DNA of 11,344 nucleotides from the NCBI GenBank assembly GCA_018333845.1, contig JAGXSK010000248.1:1-11344 (forward strand), in the 5' to 3' direction. This DNA comes from Clostridia bacterium (GTDB taxonomy: Bacteria > Bacillota > DSM-16504 > Desulfitibacterales > Desulfitibacteraceae). A program made the translations under genes and the position numbers. Every line of letters begins with the position of its first letter. Positions within the stretch are counted from its first letter, which is position 1. Positions 8,301-11,344 of the stretch are shown here, one piece after another. The notes under the pieces were generated by a model. That model saw nothing but the letters and a program-made list of their open reading frames with translations. It was not told where the DNA came from and did no database searches.

Positions 8301-8687
8301 AAAGAATTGATGATCATGACTTCCATCACCATAAGAGTCAAAAACAATTCCTAAACAGAAGTATTTGTTGATCTTCTGGTCATGGAACTCCAGAACCAGA
8401 TAACTGGAAAAGTCATCATTTCGCAAATATACTGTGTTGGTATCCTCATCCTCCGCGACCTCTCCCCTTAGATAACCTTTTAGAGATCGTTGAGATTTAT
8501 CATTGGCTGCCTTGTTAAAATAATAGCCGCTGGTGTCACCAAGTAATACCAGCTGCAAGGCATCAATTATTGTAGATTTTCCAGCTCCATTTTTCCCTGT
8601 TAAAAAATTTATATTAGAAAATTCTATAACTTGATATTTAATATAGTGCCAGTTAATCATCAACATCCTGGTCATTAGCTTCAACAT
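5349..8687 (-). CDS. jetC: Wadjet SMC/MukB-like ATPase JetC
   Basis: A 1112-residue SMC-like motor. Counting from GTG 8693 (two residues before the chosen start), Walker A GKNGAGKST is at 33-41, followed by IIDALQLVLLGD. Heptad-rich coiled coil spans about 235-470 and a globular hinge-like segment about 480-630. More coiled coil runs to about 920, with some breaks. The ABC signature KSGGE is at 1007-1011, Walker B IIVFDE at 1041-1046, and SKMD plus ILSAPTEK follow as in SbcC/MukB-type heads. In Wadjet, JetC dimerises at the hinge, binds JetA and JetB, and drives ATP-dependent DNA loop extrusion. Start: AAGGAAGG lies 5 nt before ATG 8687; the earlier GTG 8693 overlaps that site. The gene begins inside jetB (35-nt overlap). 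A housekeeping MukB is unlikely given the partner genes. Confidence 0.93.
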   Translation of the reverse strand: MLKLMTRMLMINWHYIKYQVIEFSNINFLTGKNGAGKSTIIDALQLVLLGDTSGYYFNKAANDKSQRSLKGYLRGEVAEDEDTNTVYLRNDDFSSYLVLEFHDQKINKYFCLGIVFDSYGDGSHDHQFFYLNDKLPDSHFIDQGTELNRKALKALLFNTYPRGQYEFFESNNRYQEVALGKLGQINKKFFRLLKKAVPFSPIMDIKGFISEFVCDVENKIDITDMQENIRYYKQLEHDLEIVKKKIEILKDIRTQYDSYNEELQRLKIQTYLVERAMEGQLQEEINVSLESIKALKEKIAAARDQLDSKELEIASLNHKRDQLVERKIKSKEYSEKKELEDRIKALEKEIKEIEQSKTSLAQIVKSIYYTWKEIDSWCQDNLKDMPSIEEELKNLLNIAGGSFNLITRDALSALKESLQEYLNKINDYHAVKKRELDDLQQEITRLGDEIKNLKQGIKAFPPAVVELKSLISQRLTEKYGKAIGPQIFADLLEIKSDKWRNAIEGYLNTQKFYLIVEPQYFVEALKIYDEFKLTHKIYDVGLVDIEKIMDRNPRIKVDSLAEEIETPNPHARAYANYLLGHVIKCDKVENLRDYKTAITPSCMLYHNYVARQINPARYETPYIGQRAIAEQLRIKEERFKEVSKTSTSLEQLVHKLAQMRNTSNINDENIRSMLQGKETIERLPGVKKDWEEATKMLGSLDLSHLFKLEEELAKVEQNIAIVNKQIRQLENSQGKYSNEKEEKEKSIPNLEFNLRAKQDFIKNKYEASWIAGIGEPRFQQELKQGKDPANIINNFTTAVKGTQSRIDNKWNALLNKRAVYNRDHNGGFDINSPNNNAYSQELKTLEETMLVDYEEKIRDAKEKAQQQFKEDFISKLKKNIDDAQEQIDDLNKALKDVPFGRDKYRFKVIPSAQYRKYYDMITDDMLLEGLTLFSSAFQSKYQDVVEELFRQIIDVDEGLVSADRREELNKNLDKFTDYRTYLDFDLVVTDDRGMESRLSRVMAKKSGGETQTPFYISVLASFVQLYRIKNKNQDNTVRIIVFDEAYSKMDHQRIKESIYLIRKLGLQVILSAPTEKIGDIAPLVDRNLCVTRIKSETIIKAFDPKEIREMGA

Positions 8688-9285
8688 CTTCACCTTCCTT
8701 CGTTAAACCATCATATAAACTGCTTATTTTCTCATTGGTTACTAACAAGCTGATGCTGGGATAAATTAACAACCTGGTATCAGCTTTAGTCCAATCACCG
8801 TCAATCTTTTCGATAATATTGAACCGTTTTAACGTACCCAAACCTTCTCTTAAGACACTATCAGGAGGCTTCTTTTCTATAAGTCCAAGGTGAAACATTT
8901 TTTCCACCAGTTCCCCTACAGTAGTGGTACATTGTTTGGATAATGAACCCTTTTCCTGGCTTTCCTCGTAGATGAGTCTTAAAATATATAAAAAATAGGT
9001 AGTGTACTTATCTAATCTATATCGGTTGGTTCCAAACCTGTTATATGCAGCCATGACACCCCTGTAGGCATCATTTTGCACATGCCAGCCGGCAATTTTT
9101 AAATACTCCTCAACAAGGGAGTAGTTTCTTTCGATAAATCGAAAGTCTCTATTGATTGCCATGTTTTTTTCCTTGCTGTCATATTCATCTCTTAAAATAA
9201 ATGTTTTATTTAATAGAAGGTTGATAACCCTGGTAAACTCCTCTTTGTCTTTTTCACTCAGCTTCTCCCACTGTTCAGACCACAT
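8653..9285 (-). CDS. jetB: Wadjet subunit JetB (MukE/KITE-like, DUF6063-like)
   Basis: A 210-residue acidic, helical protein between jetA and jetC. Its position, length and the segment RYRLDKYTTYFLYILRLIYEE (about 88-108, part of the DNA/partner-binding winged-helix array) fit the JetB of type II Wadjet systems, which NCBI-type annotation names DUF6063. A second winged-helix-like part runs about 120-185 (VGELVEKMFHLGLIEKK, then LKRFNIIEKIDG). In the complex JetB is the KITE-type subunit that binds the JetA kleisin and the DNA. Its ATG overlaps the jetA stop (TGATG), and AAGGAGGAG at 9294-9302 is a strong ribosome site. The acidic C-terminal tail (EDVEANDQDVDD) coincides with the start of jetC, so those codons serve two frames. 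The DUF number is from memory; the JetB role rests mainly on gene order and on the subtype resemblance. Confidence 0.87.
   Translation of the reverse strand: MWSEQWEKLSEKDKEEFTRVINLLLNKTFILRDEYDSKEKNMAINRDFRFIERNYSLVEEYLKIAGWHVQNDAYRGVMAAYNRFGTNRYRLDKYTTYFLYILRLIYEESQEKGSLSKQCTTTVGELVEKMFHLGLIEKKPPDSVLREGLGTLKRFNIIEKIDGDWTKADTRLLIYPSISLLVTNEKISSLYDGLTKEGEDVEANDQDVDD
8693..8700 (-). promoter_or_regulatory. Ribosome binding site of jetC inside jetB
   Basis: AAGGAAGG on the minus strand, 5 nt before ATG 8687, embedded in the last codons of jetB. It favours ATG 8687 over GTG 8693 and over the later in-frame ATGs at 8675, 8666 and 8660. ATG 8660 overlaps the jetB stop as ATGATTAA and is a second candidate. 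Confidence 0.5.
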
Positions 9286-10688
9286 CAGGAAATCTCCTCC
9301 TTCCTGGCAATTAAAAGGTTAGGTATACGGTAACCGTTTATAACCAGATAGTCATCTTTAAAATCTATTAAAAAGGGGATATCTTCTTCATCATTTTTGA
9401 TACAAGCTAAAATAAGCTTGATAAAATCATCATCCGTTCCAAGCTGCAAATCCCTGGCCCTGAGTATACCCTGTTGGGCCAATTGTTCCATAATATAATC
9501 AACCACCTTATGATGGGAATATACCTTCTCTAACCTCTTTTTGAACTCATCCATTTCTGCCTGCAATTCTTCTTTATTTATAATGCTTTGTAAATTGTCC
9601 TTGCGAGGAATGTGATCCCTTCTCTTTTGAGGCTCTGTATACATTGAATCCTCATCTATATATCCCTGTTGGAATATGGGTAAATCCATATTTAACCCAG
9701 ATATCTTGCCGTCTCCTTCTGAGTTCCTGATATCAGGTAGATTTTTAAGTATTTCCACCAGCTTGCCCTTAAAATCCCTGTCAGTGTTAATAAAATACTG
9801 CATCCTCTCCACAGATGCCCTGGTGTATCTTGTATTTTTCTTGTCTATGGATTTTAACAGCTGATCTATGCCTTCATAAGTATCAATTATTTCTCCCATC
9901 ATGACAATTACCTTTTGACGGCAAACATCTACATCCAGGTCATAGCCCCTCCTATGGGCAGTCCTGGCCATGCTTTCAATGAGTTGTGGTTCTGTAAGCC
10001 AGTTTTTTAATATCTTTAAAATCCTGTTTTTAAATCTAGGAACACTGTCAAAGGTCTTTAATGGATGGTAAATTTTATCGGAGATTTTCTGCCGAAAAAC
10101 ATCAAAGTGCTCAGCCAGGATCTCGCTCACTTCTACCTGTTCTTGAAGCCTGTGGTGGTAAAATCTCAAGTTTGCCAGCAGTTCCCGCAAGGCGTTTTCT
10201 AGATTCTCAGTTAACTGATGGGCCTGGCGTAAGCCATCATACATATATTCTTCCCGTTCTAAATCAGCCGTCTTGAGAATAGAGTAGGCCGAGTATACAA
10301 AACCATTATATTCTGTGGTTTTGCCGTTAACTAAATCATGAAAAAGGTTGAGGAGTTTGCTGGCATATACCGGCACCACAAATTGTTCAGTAAAGCTTTG
10401 ACTATCCTGTTCCCTTTCCAGCCAGCCAGTTTCTAAAAATTTTCTAATTAGAAAATGGGCCCTTCCAGATAAATTATCCTCCATGGACAGAACTCCATCC
10501 TCTGATTCTAAAGCCAGAATCTGATTTTCCAGGTTAGCAATCAGGCTGCTTACCAGATCTTCCTTGGATATTACAGGTGTGTGCTGGTAAGCATATCTAA
10601 TCACAAACAATGCTTCTACATATATTTTTTTATTTGGCGAACTGAAAACTGTAAAGAAATTTTCCGGGTATATATCAAAAAACTGCAT
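9285..10688 (-). CDS. jetA: Wadjet subunit JetA (kleisin/MukF-like, DUF5716-like)
   Basis: A 467-residue mostly helical protein. The N-terminus (MQFFDIYPENFFTVFSSPNK, then IYVEALFVI at about 22-30) fits the JetA family of type II Wadjet systems (formerly DUF5716). Winged-helix-like segments occupy about 20-115, long helices about 140-320, a charged, probably flexible linker about 322-365, and a C-terminal winged-helix-like end about 375-467. This layout fits a kleisin bridging the two JetC heads. Start: ATG 10688 has GAGG 5 nt upstream and gives the family-like N-terminus. The frame stays open to ATG 10748 (20 more residues), but that start has no ribosome site and falls in a palindrome. Its TGA overlaps the jetB ATG. 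It is the first gene of the jet operon and follows a Uma2-family gene on the same strand. Confidence 0.87.
   Translation of the reverse strand: MQFFDIYPENFFTVFSSPNKKIYVEALFVIRYAYQHTPVISKEDLVSSLIANLENQILALESEDGVLSMEDNLSGRAHFLIRKFLETGWLEREQDSQSFTEQFVVPVYASKLLNLFHDLVNGKTTEYNGFVYSAYSILKTADLEREEYMYDGLRQAHQLTENLENALRELLANLRFYHHRLQEQVEVSEILAEHFDVFRQKISDKIYHPLKTFDSVPRFKNRILKILKNWLTEPQLIESMARTAHRRGYDLDVDVCRQKVIVMMGEIIDTYEGIDQLLKSIDKKNTRYTRASVERMQYFINTDRDFKGKLVEILKNLPDIRNSEGDGKISGLNMDLPIFQQGYIDEDSMYTEPQKRRDHIPRKDNLQSIINKEELQAEMDEFKKRLEKVYSHHKVVDYIMEQLAQQGILRARDLQLGTDDDFIKLILACIKNDEEDIPFLIDFKDDYLVINGYRIPNLLIARKEEIS
9294..9302 (-). promoter_or_regulatory. Strong ribosome binding site of jetB within jetA
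   Basis: AAGGAGGAG on the minus strand, 8 nt before the jetB ATG (9285-9283), overlapping the last jetA codons. It suggests high, coupled translation of jetB. Confidence 0.75.
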
Positions 10689-10692
10689 ATTT

Positions 10693-10699
10693 ACCTCAC
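10693..10699 (-). promoter_or_regulatory. Ribosome binding site fixing the jetA start
   Basis: GTGAGGT on the minus strand, 4 nt before ATG 10688. No such site precedes the upstream in-frame ATG 10748. Confidence 0.6.
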
Positions 10700-10741
10700 A
10701 TATTCTTTTTTCTACTAGTTTAGACAAATGCATAGAAAAAA

Positions 10742-10776
10742 CCTGCATAATTAGTCATAAAAACTAATTTTACAGG
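10742..10776 (-). terminator. 35-bp near-palindrome with T6 tail: terminator, attenuator or operator upstream of jetA
   Basis: AATTAGT (10749-10755) pairs with ACTAATT (10763-10769) around a 7-nt loop. Outside it CCTG (10742-10745) pairs with CAGG (10773-10776) across a 3x3 stretch holding one further A-T pair. On the minus strand the stem is followed directly by TTTTTT (10741-10736). This is the form of an intrinsic terminator, 71 nt after the Uma2 stop and 54 nt before the jetA start. Its dyad symmetry also suits an operator. The remaining 47 nt between T-run and jetA ATG hold no clear promoter, so a jet promoter may lie upstream and run through the hairpin. Confidence 0.6.
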
Positions 10777-10846
10777 CTTTGCTAATTGTTAATGTTAATG
10801 GTCTTTTTAAATAAATTTGGCTGCTTGGGCACCTGCTGTGTTTGGC

Positions 10847-11344
10847 CTAGAAATTTGGCAGTTCAGGGATGCTCCTCATAATCTCGCTCATTGTAAAAGA
10901 AATACAGGTAATTTGCTCCGAATGAACTGGTTCGTTTTGCTTATATATCTCAAATAGCTCATACTGCCCATTAGTCAAGAGGTATTGTTCAAGGAGCTCA
11001 TTATTGACATCTACAATCCAGTATTCTGGAATATGGTATTTTGCATAGGTGATTATTTTTTGCTGCCGATCGCGCTTGGCCGAAAAGGGTGAAAGAACTT
11101 CAACTATTAGGTCAGGTGGTCCTTCAATACCACGTTTGGTGATAATTGAAAGCCTATTGCGGTGGATCATTACTAGATCCGGCTGACGCACCTCTGTCTC
11201 CGATAGTATCAGGTCAATTGGAGCCGATAATACAATAAAATCCTGTGAACAATTCTGCATCATACGGTACTCGATTTGTTGGACGACAAACTGATGTATA
11301 GCATTTGGACTCGGTGTCATGGCCTCTAGCTGTCCATTGTTTAT
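10847..11344 (-). CDS. Uma2-family (DUF820) restriction-endonuclease-like protein, 5' end outside window
   Basis: The frame is open to the right edge; 165 residues are visible. An ATG at 11320 exists, but the eight codons before it (INNGQLEA) continue the usual Uma2 pattern of a 'YEL-x-DG-x-hxxM-SP-P...HQ' stretch, so the true start lies beyond the window. Later come PPDLIVEVLSP (about 76-86, with the D and E of a PD-(D/E)XK fold), then KRDRQQKIITYAKYHIPEYWIVD (about 90-112), the family's signature of a K-x3-Y helix followed by PEYWIVD. These proteins have the restriction-enzyme-like nuclease fold; their targets and biological role are mostly unknown, and they are numerous in cyanobacteria and some Firmicutes. 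Same strand as, and upstream of, jetA, with a hairpin between. Whether it works with Wadjet is not shown. Confidence 0.88.
   Translation of the reverse strand: MNNGQLEAMTPSPNAIHQFVVQQIEYRMMQNCSQDFIVLSAPIDLILSETEVRQPDLVMIHRNRLSIITKRGIEGPPDLIVEVLSPFSAKRDRQQKIITYAKYHIPEYWIVDVNNELLEQYLLTNGQYELFEIYKQNEPVHSEQITCISFTMSEIMRSIPELPNF

Noticed and set aside
5349..8687. JetC as a housekeeping MukB, SbcC or RecN
   Set aside because: Adjacent JetA, JetB and JetD genes and the INWHY and KSGGE...FDEAYSKMD context fit Wadjet; Firmicutes normally use SMC-ScpAB rather than MukBEF for chromosome organisation.
10689..10748. Longer jetA start at ATG 10748
   Set aside because: No ribosome binding site, located within the palindrome, and the extra 20 residues precede what already looks like the family N-terminus.
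10847..11320. Uma2 gene as complete with start at ATG 11320
   Set aside because: The eight upstream in-frame codons continue the conserved family motif, and the frame is open to the window edge, so the gene is 5'-partial.
1..11344. CRISPR array, tRNA/rRNA genes, insertion sequence or attachment-site repeats
   Set aside because: No regularly spaced repeats, no tRNA-like cloverleaf in the gaps, no transposase or integrase frame, and no long terminal repeats flanking the jet operon were seen by eye.

Overview
The window reads as AT-rich Firmicutes (clostridial-type) chromosomal DNA. Supporting signs are strong AGGAGG-like Shine-Dalgarno sites, several TTG starts, a PrkA kinase of the type found in spore formers, a split ThrE-type transporter pair, and a Wadjet operon of the form seen in Bacilli and Clostridia. 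No tRNA, rRNA, CRISPR array, transposase or phage gene was seen.

Layout from left to right. Bases 1-1195 (minus) hold the first ~398 codons of prkA, which runs off the left edge. Bases 1196-1501 are a divergent intergenic region with a 9-bp direct repeat, a strong hairpin and a Fur/PerR-like AT palindrome. Bases 1502-2754 (plus) hold two overlapping genes for the N- and C-terminal halves of a ThrE/YjjP-YjjB-type exporter. They converge on a minus-strand TraB/PrgY-family membrane protein (2776-3948), whose stop codon lies inside its own terminator hairpin.

Bases 4094-10688 (minus) are the core of the window: a complete jetABCD Wadjet anti-plasmid operon, probably type II. Its genes are jetA (kleisin-like), jetB (winged-helix KITE-like), jetC (MukB/SMC-like ATPase with intact Walker A, signature and Walker B motifs) and jetD (Toprim-type nuclease with an intact E...DxD set). 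The reading frames are tightly coupled: TGATG overlap at A/B, about 35 nt overlap at B/C, and 1 nt gap at C/D. From family knowledge, JetABC extrudes DNA loops and hands small closed circles to JetD for cleavage.

Upstream of jetA, on the same strand, is a Uma2-family (DUF820) PD-(D/E)XK nuclease whose frame is open to the right edge. Between it and jetA lies a 35-bp near-palindrome followed by T6 on the coding strand. It may be the Uma2 terminator, or an attenuator or operator controlling the defence operon. I saw no convincing terminator between jetD and the TraB gene, so the minus-strand unit could run Uma2 / jetABCD / TraB and end at 2758-2792. Several starts were moved from the longest possible reading frame to the one with a proper ribosome binding site (jetA, jetC, jetD, TraB-family gene).
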